DNA of 64,000 nucleotides from Voacanga thouarsii (Eukaryota > Streptophyta > Magnoliopsida > Gentianales > Apocynaceae). This document shows positions 1 to 10,765 of the stretch, in pieces (within the stretch, counting starts at the first letter, position 1; each line of letters starts with the position of its first letter). A model generated the notes under the pieces. It made no database searches, was not told where the DNA came from, and saw nothing but the letters and a program-made list of their open reading frames with translations. The stretch covers positions 558,001 to 622,000 of the forward strand of contig JANUWF010003379.1 in NCBI GenBank assembly GCA_026120185.1, given 5' to 3'. The translations under genes and the position numbers were made by a program.

Positions 1-608
1 ATGTATGCATGAACTAGGTCATAAGAACTTCTTGCAGTCAGTTGTTGTATTTTCTTGCTCATCAGTTGGATATGTTTTCCTATTATGGCCAAGTTAGTGG
101 CAAAAATGGCATCTCTTTCTCTTCTTAATTGATAACTTCTCTTGTTGAACCCTGTTTTGGAACTCCAAATAAGGACCTTTTTTGTGGATAGCCTATGAAT
201 GATATTGAAAAAAGTCAGTAATCAGTCATATTTTTACAAGGAACATATGTAATATGTTGACAGCAAACCTGAGAAGCCTCGTTCTCTAATTGATTTTGAG
301 CACTCAAAAACTGCTATATTGTTTGAATGGCAGCATCAATATCATTTAGCTAGTCAGATATCAACCCATCCATCTAAGGATCATTAGTAGTAACCTAATA
401 AGAAACAAGTCATCATATAATGCCATCATCTAATAAGTACCAAAAATCAAAGAAAAAAAATACTCACAGATTAGTTTTCAAGAACTACAGAAGTAGTTTG
501 ATTGGCTAGACCATCTTGCAAATTAGAACATGTAAGATACATGAAAATGGCTTCTAACACTTTTGATGAATTAATTTATTGGTCATTAACCTCAGAGTAT
601 CTTTGTTC
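1..608. other. Non-coding, no feature recognised
   Basis: AT-rich sequence with no reading frame that resembles a known family. The short open frame at 502-708 has no recognisable motif and overlaps the edge of the Mutator remnant that follows on the other strand. Confidence 0.5.
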
Positions 609-1290
609 TTATTCTTCTGCGCGTCTTTCTGGCTGTATAGCAGCATATGACCTTTTATTACAACCTAGCAGACCGCGCTTTTTATATCCATTATTTTTGT
701 ACTTCTGAATAGTACATATCTCCCCATTCTCATTCACTGATCCTATGATTTGGCATTGTCTCATATTGTGATCTCTAACCTTCAAAAGGTCACATCCTAT
801 TTTTGACAACTTGATACTATTATTTTTTTCTCCTCTTCACTTTACCTTCATTTGGTGCTTTTCTTCTTGCTTTCTTGGGTTTGCCAGGGAGCCTTAACTT
901 CTTTGGAAGTAGAGGTAGATCCTCATCTAATCTAGGCCACAAGTTAGGTCCATTTATAGGGTTGAATAAGTTCATACATAACCTCGTATGTTGATCTTTT
1001 ATAGTACTTATGCACATAATCATCCACCTTTTCCCTTGCTAAAACTATTGCACTAACAACATGCAAACATGGAATCCCAAATAGATCTCATCTCCTATAG
1101 GAACAAAGTATTTCCTTTAAATCAGCAAAAAACTACTCCCTATTACCAGTACCAACTTGACGCTTCATGTTTCCTATCCCTTTTGGTATAAAACTGGTTG
1201 AATCTTCTTTATCTTGTGAATTTTACAACATAATAAACCCTTCTGTCTTTTGATCCATTCTCTTCTAAACTCTATTATATGAATCCAATC
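609..1290 (-). pseudogene. Mutator-like (MuDR) transposase, C-terminal remnant
   Basis: Read on the minus strand. From about 1085 downward one frame gives the SWIM zinc-finger end GIPCLHVVSAI and then VDDYVHKYYKRSTYEVMYE, the usual MULE text after SWIM. A frameshift near 960 moves to GPNLWPRLDEDLPLLPKK and the basic LPGKPKKARRKAPNEG. A second frameshift near 815 moves to a knuckle-like CDLLKVRDHNMRQC at about 753-794. MULE transposases carry a DDE domain, then SWIM, then a PGRPKK-type basic stretch and a CCHC-like end; only this last third is present. Homology from 1090 to 1290 (REWIKRQKG) is weaker. No terminal inverted repeat was found nearby. This is a dead fragment. Confidence 0.8.
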
Positions 1291-1329
1291 ATCTCAAGGC
1301 CAAGGATCCATTACAATTACTTGGCAGAC

Positions 1330-2067
1330 TAATTATAAGATTGAGGACTGAAAGATTTAAGGACGATTTGCAAGGTTTATGTCAATTTGGCAACAAGAGC
1401 TATTCATTGAAGATATTGGAGGCTTCTGAAAGGCCCATACATTATCAAATATTTTTATTTTAGAGATTAGAGAGCCCAAGAAGTACGGGCTTGCAAGTGG
1501 CCTAAAAGATCACAACGAATATTTTGAAGATATTTTATAAATCACAGTAATATTCCTCAATATTTTGTTACCATTTTCAAGTCCTATTCCTTTATAAAAG
1601 TGTCATAGTTGAGTATTTTTATTTCCATTAGGAAATTATTCTAGTTGCATAATTTTTTAAAGTAATTATTCTAATTTCCTAATCACTTTAAGCAATTGTC
1701 ACATTTTAGTAATTTCTTATTTTTTCAAGAAGTCTAACTCTATATAAAGGCTTCCAACTATTATCATTGGAAGATTCAATCATTAATACAATTGTGAGTT
1801 TTATTCTCTTTGTGTGAATTCTTTCTTTAGTTCTTTAGTGGACTAAGACGCCATTTTTTTTGTAGCAAATGATTGATCATTATTTGAGTGATATCACCAA
1901 AGATCCTTTAGTGCATTGCTTGCAGGGCTCATGGTTTTACCAAGGATCTCTAGTTCCTTTAGTTTAGGGATTTGAAGTTAATCAAATCAACTTATAACTT
2001 AGGAAAGTTAGCTCTATCTTGATCGACTATAGGTTTACAAGCCTTTGGTTTGTGGGATTCTGTATCA
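1330..2067 (+). repeat. 5' LTR of a Ty3/gypsy element (start uncertain)
   Basis: The right end TGTATCA lies directly before a tRNA-iMet primer site, which fixes the end at 2067. A TATA-like TCTATATAAAGG lies at about 1738. I found no second copy of this LTR in the window, so the left edge cannot be fixed by alignment; 1330 is only where the MULE remnant seems to stop. The first ~100 bases can be read as a basic peptide (RLRTERFKDDLQGL) resembling the tail of a gypsy polyprotein, so the true LTR start may be nearer 1430. Confidence 0.6.
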
Positions 2068-2070
2068 TCT

Positions 2071-2090
2071 TGGTATCAGAGCTAAGGCTC
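2071..2090 (+). promoter_or_regulatory. Primer binding site (tRNA-iMet)
   Basis: TGGTATCAGAGCTAAGGC follows the LTR end after three bases. TGGTATCAGAGC is complementary to the 3' end of plant initiator methionine tRNA, the usual primer for minus-strand synthesis in plant LTR retrotransposons. It marks a plus-strand element. Confidence 0.85.
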
Positions 2091-2675
2091 CTTAATCCAT
2101 GTTCTATCTTTTCATTATTATTCATTCTTGAATCTTTATTTTAAAAAAAAGTTCTTGATTCCTTGTTAGAAAAAAAATCCCATTCTTTAAACTAACAAAA
2201 AGAAAATTTAATCTTGATATATCTGAATGATTAATTCTTAGATTTCATCTATTATTCATTCTTTTGGTAAATCAATTTTTATTCTTAATTCTTAGAACAA
2301 TTTAGGTATTACTAAATTGAGTACTTGGGTGTGTCATTCTTTGAATGATTTTCCTAAGCACTTATTCTTCCTAGGAACCTAAAGAATAAACTAAAGTGGT
2401 AAAAGGTAAAGGGATAAGATTATTATTAAAAAAAGTTATAAAATAGTGCATACACAAGACGAGTTCCATCTTTTTGAGTGTAAATCCATGAGTTTGTATG
2501 CGAGAAAATATTTTACTACAATTCTTGCAGGTACTTAAAAATATCATAGGATCATAGCAATAATTCTAAGAAATAAGAGCAAACCAAATCTTTCAAGAAA
2601 GAGGAGATGAGCTTTTTTACTGCTTCAAAGCAAATCCAAATACAACTTGTTTTCATAAATAGTAGATTGGATTGA

Positions 2676-3334
2676 ATGGAAAGTGGGCAGCCCAGTGGAG
2701 CCAACAATTCTTGTTGGATTGCTAGGAGAGGAGATTATAGAAGGAAAGAAAAAGTTGGAGATAATGATGAGAACGAAGGCTATGTAGAAGTAGATACAAG
2801 AAGGCATGGAGGTAGATCAAGGGGAGAAGACAGGGAAGATGTCAACATCGGCTCCATCAAAATGAAAATCCCTTCATTCCAGGGTAAAAATGACCCCAAA
2901 GCATATTTGGAGTAGCAGAGAAAAGTTGAACTGCCACAACTACTTTGAGGGAAAAAAGACAAAGTTGACTGTTGTTGAATTTTCTCATTATGCTATTATT
3001 TAGTGAGATCAATTAGTTAAATCAAGGAGAAGGAATTATGAAGATTCCGTTGAAACTTGGGTTGATTTAAAGAAAATAATGAGAAAAAGATTTATTCCTT
3101 CACATTATTATCGGGAGCTTTATCAAAAGCTTCAAGCACTTACTCCAAGAGAATAAAAGTGTAGAGGACTATTACAAGGAGACGGAAATGGCCATGATTT
3201 GAGCCAATGTTATAGAGGATTGTTAAGCTACAATGGTAAGATTCCTATAAGGATTAAATCGAGGCATTGCTAATGTGGAAAAACGTCATCATTTCATGGA
3301 TTTGGAGAAGATGCTTCACATGGTGATAAAGGTG
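2676..3334 (+). pseudogene. Ty3/gypsy gag (capsid part), first half
   Basis: An ATG at 2676 opens an acidic, arginine-rich N-terminus, followed by IKMKIPSFQGKNDPKAYLE, the classic start of the plant gypsy gag domain. A stop (TAG for W) follows at once. Homology continues through TKLTVVEFSHYAII, RRRNYEDSVETWVDLKKIMR and FIPSHYYRELYQKLQALTP, crossing two or more frames with several stops. The capsid forms the virus-like particle. The frame is then cut at 3339 by a large insertion and resumes at 7602, so this is one gag gene split in two. Clearly non-functional. Confidence 0.85.
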
Positions 3335-3339
3335 AAAAG

Positions 3340-6300
3340 TGTGAAACCCCAGTTAAAGCCAACCTTAGAGTAAGGGGGTTGGGATGCATATCATATTTTC
3401 TTACATGCATAAATATATTTTTATATGATTTTATGTACCTTGGATATGTGATTTGTAGTCTAGATGGCTTAATTATGGTTGTTGAGTTAGAAGGGTAAAA
3501 TGGTAATTTTTGCTTGAGGTGAGAATAGGAAGATAGTTTGAAGATTAAATAAGAAAAATATTTGGGAGAGAAAATAAGAACAGGAGTTGTTGTGGTTTAG
3601 TGGTTAGAGCTTTGGAATTAATTCTTGAGGTCTTGGGTTCAAATTCCATCATTGGAGCTTTAGCATGATTAAGTTTCATTTTTGTGTAGGAAGGCTATAT
3701 TTCGGCCCTTGCATGATTTAGGGAAGAGTAGGAGTGTTTTCCTAAGGGAGACATGATAGGAATGTCCTAATCCTACTCTTGTGCCGTACAAAAACTTCTA
3801 AGGGATTTATACCCTTTTTAAGCTCTAGCTTTCCTTAATTCTTCGACAATTAGGTTGTTTGATTTATTCAAGCCATTTTTATTCCAGAAAAATTTCAGCA
3901 AAGTGCTGTGGCTTTGAAGGTTTCAAAAATATCCATATGAGTCATTTTGTTGGCCGAAAATAGAGAGGAGTTTTGGAAGGTTCCCAAGAAAATTAATCTC
4001 CATGGTTGAACCTTCAAAACTCCAACCTAGCTGTGTACATTTTCTTCATGTTGTAAATTGAAATTTGTCCAGCCTCTTGATCAGTCCAAGTGTTGAAAAT
4101 TTCAGCCATCTCTCCCTCTCAAATTCTGCCAGAACAATGAACAATTCACTCAACTTGAAGACTGAAAATCCCAGCCAAAACCGAGCTGCACAAAAATTGT
4201 GCAAACCAGGAAATTTTCTGGACAATTTTCGCAGCATTGGTGAGCTAAAATCAAGTTGTTTCTTCTAGTATTTCACCCAGAAACTCAACCTCGTTTTTCC
4301 TCCATAAAGAAGGCTGGAAACCAGCTTTGAAGGACCTCTAAATGGCCCTTCAAATCTTCTGCAAACTGACTGAAAAATGACAGCAAAATCTGCCTAGAAA
4401 TTTCCAGCAAACTTGTGAAAATCTGTTCAGGATTTTTCAGCTTTGTTCCTTCTTCAGCCTTGTCCGAAACTTCCACCATTTTTCTGTTCAAACTCCCCTT
4501 GAACAGCCATGAACTGAGCTTCATCATCTTCCCCAGCATTCTGCTCGAAAACTAGTCCCATGGCTGTCCTAAAATATCTCCATCAATCACTCCAATCAAA
4601 CCATTGATTGAAATCTAAAATTTTAGCAATTTATTTCAGCAACCTTCCAATCAGAAAATTTCTTCACTCTTGTACATCATATTTTAGGCCACTCTAAAGC
4701 TCCTTCAACCATCATTCATCTCAACAAGAATTACAGACAAACAGCCGGCCATTGACGCTTCCAAAAGCTCTCCATTGACCAAGATCTTTTTACCATATTT
4801 TATTTCCAAAATTGATTCCCTAAAATATTCTTTTTGGATTTCAAGCAACTAGCTTTTCTTTTCCTCTCAACCCAGAAAATTCAATTGCCAAAACCCTCTC
4901 AAACAATCCGGCCACCCTATTTCCACAGAATTTCGGCCAGCTTTAACCAAATTCTCTCCAAACCAAGAACACCTACTAGCATTCTCACGCCTACGACCAC
5001 TCCAAACCTCTCCAATCTTCTTCAAAAACTCCATATCACACCTACTTAATCCCTTGAAACCACTTCTACAATTTTTAATATCAAATACTGAAATTAAAGT
5101 CTTTATTTTGGATCAAAAACCAGAATTTTCTTGAAGGCTCAGGAACACCATCAAGGTAAGCAAGATCAATCATCTCCATCTTCACTCATCTTCAACTCCT
5201 AACGGATATATGTATATATATATACTAATGAACTCTTTTTTTATCTTTTCCTCCCTCTTTCTCTCTTTCTCTCTCTCTCTTGGCCGAATGGTTACTTCAA
5301 CCATGGCCATATCTCCTTCTTCTCTCTTGGCAAATCAAGTCTCCTAAGAGTAAGGATTCCTTCAAAACTACTCCAAGGTAGTCATCCATCAAGTAAGCCT
5401 CATCAACCTTCTCTTTAAATTCTAGATTCATGTCTCTAGGATGATATTGGAAAGAGATGGATTATGATTAGGGCTCGAGCATGTGTTGTTGTGATGGAGT
5501 TGAGATTGAAGCATGAATAAATGTGTGCATATGATGGAAATGGGATTGATGCATGAGTTGATTGTCTTGGTTGAATTTTATGGTTTTTAGGGTTTTGTTG
5601 CATGCTCTTCATGTCGCGAGTAGTATGATTGAATAAGTATGTTAGAGATTATGTCACCTTTAGTGAATAGGGTTTATGTTCATGTATTCTTGTTAAGGCC
5701 GTGATTATGGTTATGTTAGTAAAGTTTGGATCATGTCTTGGTAAATTTAAATCTATGCCTTTATTCATGATTTGGATGTTTTGTTGATTGGTGTAGGGTG
5801 TATGTTCATGATTATGGTTAGTAATAGAAATTATGATCATGACATTGTTGTCCTTAAGCTAATTTTATTCCATCAATAAAATGATTATTACTATAATTTC
5901 TTCTAGTGAATTTCGAAAACCCTAGGAAAATGTGGATTTAGTCTCTTATATAAAATAATGATATTTTAGTCAAATAAATGATAGCTTTTATTTAAGAAAT
6001 AAAATATATAGATATTATATAAAATAAAATATATAGAAATAATAATAAAGTATTTTATATAAATATTCATAATAGATAAAATATTAATTTTGTAAGTCTT
6101 ATATTCAAAACTACTATTAAATTTTATTTATTATCTTTCAATCGAAACCATTAAAATTTACTTACAACTAATTTTAGTTACCAATTATTTTTTAACAATT
6201 AATTATTAATAGATTATTATTTTACATAATACCACTTAGGACCCTTCATCAAATAAACTCTAATTTATTTATAGCAAGATTTAAACCTTCAACTTATTAG

Positions 6301-7596
6301 TACTTGTTTCCCAAAATCCTAATTATTTTAATACCAAACTAGACTTATCTTATTAACCCTTTATTTATTATCTAGCCTTAAAGCTTGGGACTCTAGGATC
6401 ATGATTGTAATAAGTTGAGTTGGGATTTTTTGTGAAAGTGAATTTTGGCTTGAGTTTAATTATGGCTTATATTTACCCTATGCGGGGTTAGGTCAGCTGT
6501 TGGAGAACTTTATTTTATCTCGAGCAAAGGATCAGGTAAGCTCTTGCATAAAACCTGTTTGATGCAAAATGATTACTATGGCAAACCAAATGTAAAGTGC
6601 GTGGACACTCACTTCTGTAAAGGCAATTGAGGATGATCTCATTTCTCATTTCAGGAAAACAAATTATTTGAAAATCAAGGGGCAATTTTACTCAAACCCT
6701 AAAGCTCTTTCTAAAACCAGATTTGCCCCAAACTTTGAAAATTCTTAATTGCCATTTTCAAGTGGAACTATGTTTTATTCATTTTCTACCAAGTGGAATA
6801 AATTACATTGAGTACTCAATAAGGGTGGACTGCTAGGACTAGTCTTTGATGGGTTAAGATAAGTCTCTCAGTAGGTGGCTACCTCTGAGGGATAAGTCCT
6901 CCCCAGATAAAATGTCAGATCAGTAGGTCGTGCTGGTCCAAGCTAGCAAGTTTCAGTCAGGTGGACTGTGTGTTGCCGGAATGGACAACTGATTTTGTTT
7001 GGGTGTAGAGAATGAGGAGTATCTTACCTGGTAGGCCGATCACCTACTTTTCTTAGTCTGCACAAAGTGTGGCATTCTGACCGTTGCATGGTTAACGGGC
7101 CCAACGTGTGGTAACCCATGATCACTTTTGGAATGGTTGAATTTATTAAACATGTATGGTTGGAAAAGCCAAAACACTACTCTTGATTTTGACTATTGTT
7201 TGTTGCTTGCCAATATTTCTCTTATAAAGATTTTACATCTTGCATTCACGAATTGTTTGCACTGGACACTCAAAGCACACACAGACTTATTGAGATTTTT
7301 ATCTCATCACCCTTTTTACCATGATTTCAGGTCAATCCTGCTGTGGGGAGGAGTAGCTAGTGGTTGCCTGCCTTGGAAGATTTTCTGATATTTATTTTGT
7401 GTAATGCTTTAGGAGTTGAGAGTGAACAATTTCTATTTTGGATTTATTTTTGAATTCTTGGATTGTAATAAGTTTTAAGTTTAAAGTATTATTGTATTTC
7501 TATTATTCTGATTGTGTGACCTAGTTATAAAGACTCATTGTCCTTTAGACGGGGCGACATCCCTGGCCTTATTGGCCTAGGTAGTGGGGTGTTACA
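3340..7596 (+). mobile_element. Probable solo LTR (chromovirus Tekay/Del-like), 4,257 bp, in gypsy gag
   Basis: The ends are TGTGAAACCCCA and TGGGGTGTTACA, imperfect inverted repeats of the TG...CA kind. The exact 5-bp duplication AAAAG flanks the element (3335-3339 and 7597-7601), and the gag reading resumes on the far side. No primer site, polypurine tract or gag-pol text occurs inside, so a solo LTR is the simplest reading; a non-autonomous LARD-like element is the alternative. Very long LTRs with a TGTRAMACCCC start are known from plant Tekay/Del chromoviruses; assignment to that lineage is inference. The interior holds only short chance ORFs, a CT-rich run near 5240-5280 and a tRNA-like stretch at 3586-3658. 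Confidence 0.8.
3586..3658 (+). other. tRNA-like stretch (A-box and B-box-like) inside the long LTR
   Basis: TGGTTTAGTGGTTAGAGC (about 3592-3609) fits a Pol III A-box, and GGTTCAAATTCC (about 3636-3647) is one base from a B-box, at tRNA-like spacing. The 5' and 3' arms do not pair as an acceptor stem, so it is not a tRNA gene. It may be a SINE-head-like relic or a sequence native to this LTR family. Confidence 0.4.
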
Positions 7597-7601
7597 AAAA
7601 G

Positions 7602-8365
7602 TAACTTAAAAGAAAGGGGGTAACTGGACTCTTATTCAATCAATCCACTTTATCTAAGACCAATTAGAGGAGGGAGATAAGACCCCCATTAAAGAAATTC
7701 CTAAAGACAAAGGCAAATCCATTGAACTCCCTTGTTTCAAATGTAGGTGATATGGACATCTATAGCACCAATGTCCAAACAATCGAGTGGCAATGATCAA
7801 AGATGGATAATTAGTTAGTGATAGTGAAAGCGATGACTCTATTCTACCTCTTAAAGATGGTGATGAAGATGAATGCATTAAATACCCTATAGATAGAGAA
7901 TCCCTTGTGATAAGAAGAGTATTGAATTTGCAAGTTAAGAAAGATGACAACAAGGAGTAAAGGAAAAATATCTTCCATACAAGGTGTTTTGTCAATGACA
8001 AAGTATGTAATTTAATTATTAATAATGAAAGTTGTACTAATGTAGCTACTATTACTCTTGTAGATAAATTGGCATTGCCTTGGATGAAATACCCTAACTC
8101 TTACAAATTGCAATTGCTGAATGATTGCAGAGAAGTAATGGTTACTAAACAAATATTGGTAACATTCTCTATTGAGAGATACAAAGATGGTATTTTATGT
8201 GATATAGTTCCCATGCAAGCTGATCATATCTTTTTGGGACATTCATGGCAATTTGATCATAAGGTGATATATGATAGTTACAAGAATACATATACTTTTG
8301 TACATAATCATAAAAGGTCACTCTTATATCCCTTATCCCAAAACAAATATATGAAACTCAAATAA
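7602..8365 (+). pseudogene. Ty3/gypsy gag zinc knuckle and aspartic protease region
   Basis: This continues the gag interrupted at 3339. A CX2CX4HX4C knuckle, CFKCR-YGHL-HQC, lies at 7732-7773 with two stops inside it. Downstream, KYPIDRESLVIRRVLN and the frame open at 8069 (LPWMKYPNSYKLQLLNDC) match the protease-proximal region of plant gypsy polyproteins, including CDIVPMQADHIFLGHSWQFD, the usual text between protease and RT. The pepsin-like DTG/DSG triad is not visible; its place reads NESCTN. At least three stops and frame changes. The polyprotein would have been cut by this protease into capsid, nucleocapsid and enzymes. Confidence 0.8.
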
Positions 8366-8445
8366 AAAAAGAAAATGAGAGTGATTGAAAATAAGATTTA
8401 AAAGAAAATGAAAATGAAAGGGAAAAGAGAGATGAAAACAAATGA

Positions 8446-8778
8446 GTGGAAAAACAAGAAAGAAAAAATGAAAAAATGAAAAAGAATTTTTATCTTTTTA
8501 AGAAGTCTCTTTTTGCTACTAACACTATTGACCCATCTCTTTGTAGTTCTTTTGTTAAATTACTGATGTATTTTTCCAAAGAACTTCCTAAAGAACTACC
8601 AGCAATTAGAAAAATTAACTATCAAATTGATTTTGCACATGGAGTTGGTCATTTTCAAGTGTTAGAAAAAATAATTAATAATTATTACAAGATAGATCTC
8701 TCTGGTGAGTTTAATATTAGTGCTACTTTTCATATTTCTAAACTATATTTACAAGATAGTTTATTACTATTGTTATAG
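8446..8778 (+). pseudogene. Ty3/gypsy pol with RT, RNase H and most of integrase deleted
   Basis: One open frame of 110 codons. Residues 10-65 (KKSLFATNTIDPSLCSSF, then FSKELPKELPAIRKINYQID) are the linker just before RT in plant gypsy polyproteins. At about residue 66-68 the text jumps to GHFQVLEKIINNYYKIDLSG, which belongs to the extreme C-terminus of integrase. The domains between are gone. The join near 8640-8650 is in frame. A lysine/glutamate-rich A-rich tract (8366-8445) precedes it, also typical of the family. No polypurine tract or 3' LTR follows, so the element is also truncated on the right. Confidence 0.8.
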
Positions 8779-9681
8779 AAATTGGTACTAGGGAATCAAG
8801 TTACATATGTATGTGCAAGCATGATAAAAATGATATGAGACCAACAACTCATACATGAAGAAACAAAATATAGAAAGCACTTCTCGAGAACTATATTCAA
8901 AAGGTAACATTTTCAAGTGTATGGTGCATACCATAGCAAAGCCAGAAAAATGCATACATAGATGAAAAATGCTAAGAAACATAATTTAAATCCACAAGCC
9001 ACCACAATTTAATAAGCAAACGATAAAATTGCAGAAAATCTCATTAGCCAAAATCATCCCATTAGCAAAAAATCTCATATGCACACAAAGAGATGTCCAG
9101 ATCTTCGACTTTGAAAGAATTAAAGAATCAAAGGATCAATATCTATTTAAAAGTTTTGGTCTTTTAGTTCACATAATCTTCCTTGGTAATAGTGGTTGTT
9201 CTCCCTGCTTTGCATTAGATTCAGCTTGCTTCTCATTTTGCTACAAATACTCCTGTCTCAGTTCTTTCAAATGTCTTGATACATGATAATAGACAGGCAA
9301 TGACCAAAAATATGATATTTTTTCAAGCAACTAAAGTATATTAATTGCAAATAAATGTGGAGATAGATTTCTATTTAAAATGTAATATTTGAAAGCTTTT
9401 AAAAACCATTGGAAGTTATTGAGCATGAGATGACTAAAAGGCTACAGAAAAGCTATCATTCAGGTAACTTTCCTCTCAGAAAGATTAATAGTCTTAAGGT
9501 ACAATTTTATTGAAGAAAAGGATAAAGTTAGAAGACATATGTTCATATTTTTATTGCTTATTTCAAGGAGAGAGAAAACCTTTATTGAGTAGGCCATTAG
9601 CAATAAGGTATCTAGATTCAAGGTACCCTCCAAAAAATTACGTATTGCATGTATAAGTTTCTCAAAAGGTAATTTTACCTG
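8779..9681. other. Non-coding between gypsy remnant and SIRE-like copia
   Basis: AT-rich sequence with three short open frames (8788-8982 minus, 9029-9286 plus, 9460-9699 minus), none carrying a recognisable motif. No LTR or inverted-repeat termini were seen. Confidence 0.5.
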
Positions 9682-10765
9682 TGTTAGCTCGAAGGGCATT
9701 CTCCTGTGTTTTGATTATGACAAATATTAATGTGAATTAATATGTGTAATCTATATGTGATAGGATATGTTTGACTTCAGTTCATCCAATGCGTGCCAAT
9801 GAAACTACCAAGCAACTCTTAGATAATGGAATCCAAGAGCATTAGATTAAATATAACTCCAACTTGAGAGATTGCATACCAAGAAGCCCTTGAAAAGAAT
9901 CATAGATTAAAAATTGTTATCAAGGTATTAATTGTAAATTCCTATGTCTCTTTACCTTATGATCAGTTTTGTTTCACCTTGAAGCACTTAACAATGATTT
10001 CAAAAGAAAATGATCTTTCTAAATCTGAATTTTCGGTTGAAATGGTTTTGAATGGACCTCTGAATCCAAAACATCATCCAATAATCTGTAGCATTTTTCA
10101 AAATATATCTCTTTACAAAAGTGTTATTTTGGACTTACCTTTTGGACAGATATCCTTCCACTTTGTGAATCAAATATCTTAAAAATCCTAACAGCAGTAA
10201 CTAGCCATTGAGACTTTGGGATTGGCTCTTATAAAAGCTTCTAAAACACAATTTTAAAGTAGATTTTGTGCTATCTCTCTCAGAAACATTCTTATACTTT
10301 AGAATACAAAAATCTCCCTTTTTGTGCTTTAAAGTGAAATAAAATTTTTCTAAAATTAAAAAATATTGGTGCTTAGTTATTCATATTTTGCTTAATCTGT
10401 GAGCTATTTCTGTACTCTTTCTTCAATCCACTTTGTATCATGGTTAAGATGGTAAAACCCAATTGGGGTGAGTTTTGATTGTTGTAAGAGGATGGATGTA
10501 AAACTAAGTGTGATGATTCTCTTATGGAAGATTGGTGTTATCTACCACCATTGATTTGGAAAAAAAGGTTTTAGTGAATGGTGTTGAAATCTTTAAGTGA
10601 AAACTAAAGATAGTGGATGTAGATCATATAAAGATCGAACCACTATAAATCCTTGAGTCTCTTCTTGTGCTGTTTGCCTAAATTTCTTTACTTCATTTTT
10701 TCTTGTCCTCAAATCTTAAATGTTGTACCCCTTTTTCTAAAATCAGCGGTTCATTTAAGACTCTT

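Noticed and set aside
2071..2090. TGGTATCAGAGC sites considered as tRNA gene parts
   Set aside because: They are 12-18 base primer binding sites next to LTR ends or the viral origin; no cloverleaf.
3586..3658. A genuine tRNA gene
   Set aside because: The acceptor stem does not pair, the B-box has an extra base and no terminator run follows at the right place.
3340..7596. Short ORFs inside the long solo LTR (4046-4237 minus, 4065-4268, 4285-4539 minus, 4834-5049, 5649-5840 minus, 7128-7388)
   Set aside because: No family motif, no conserved frame, and they lie in LTR sequence; chance frames.
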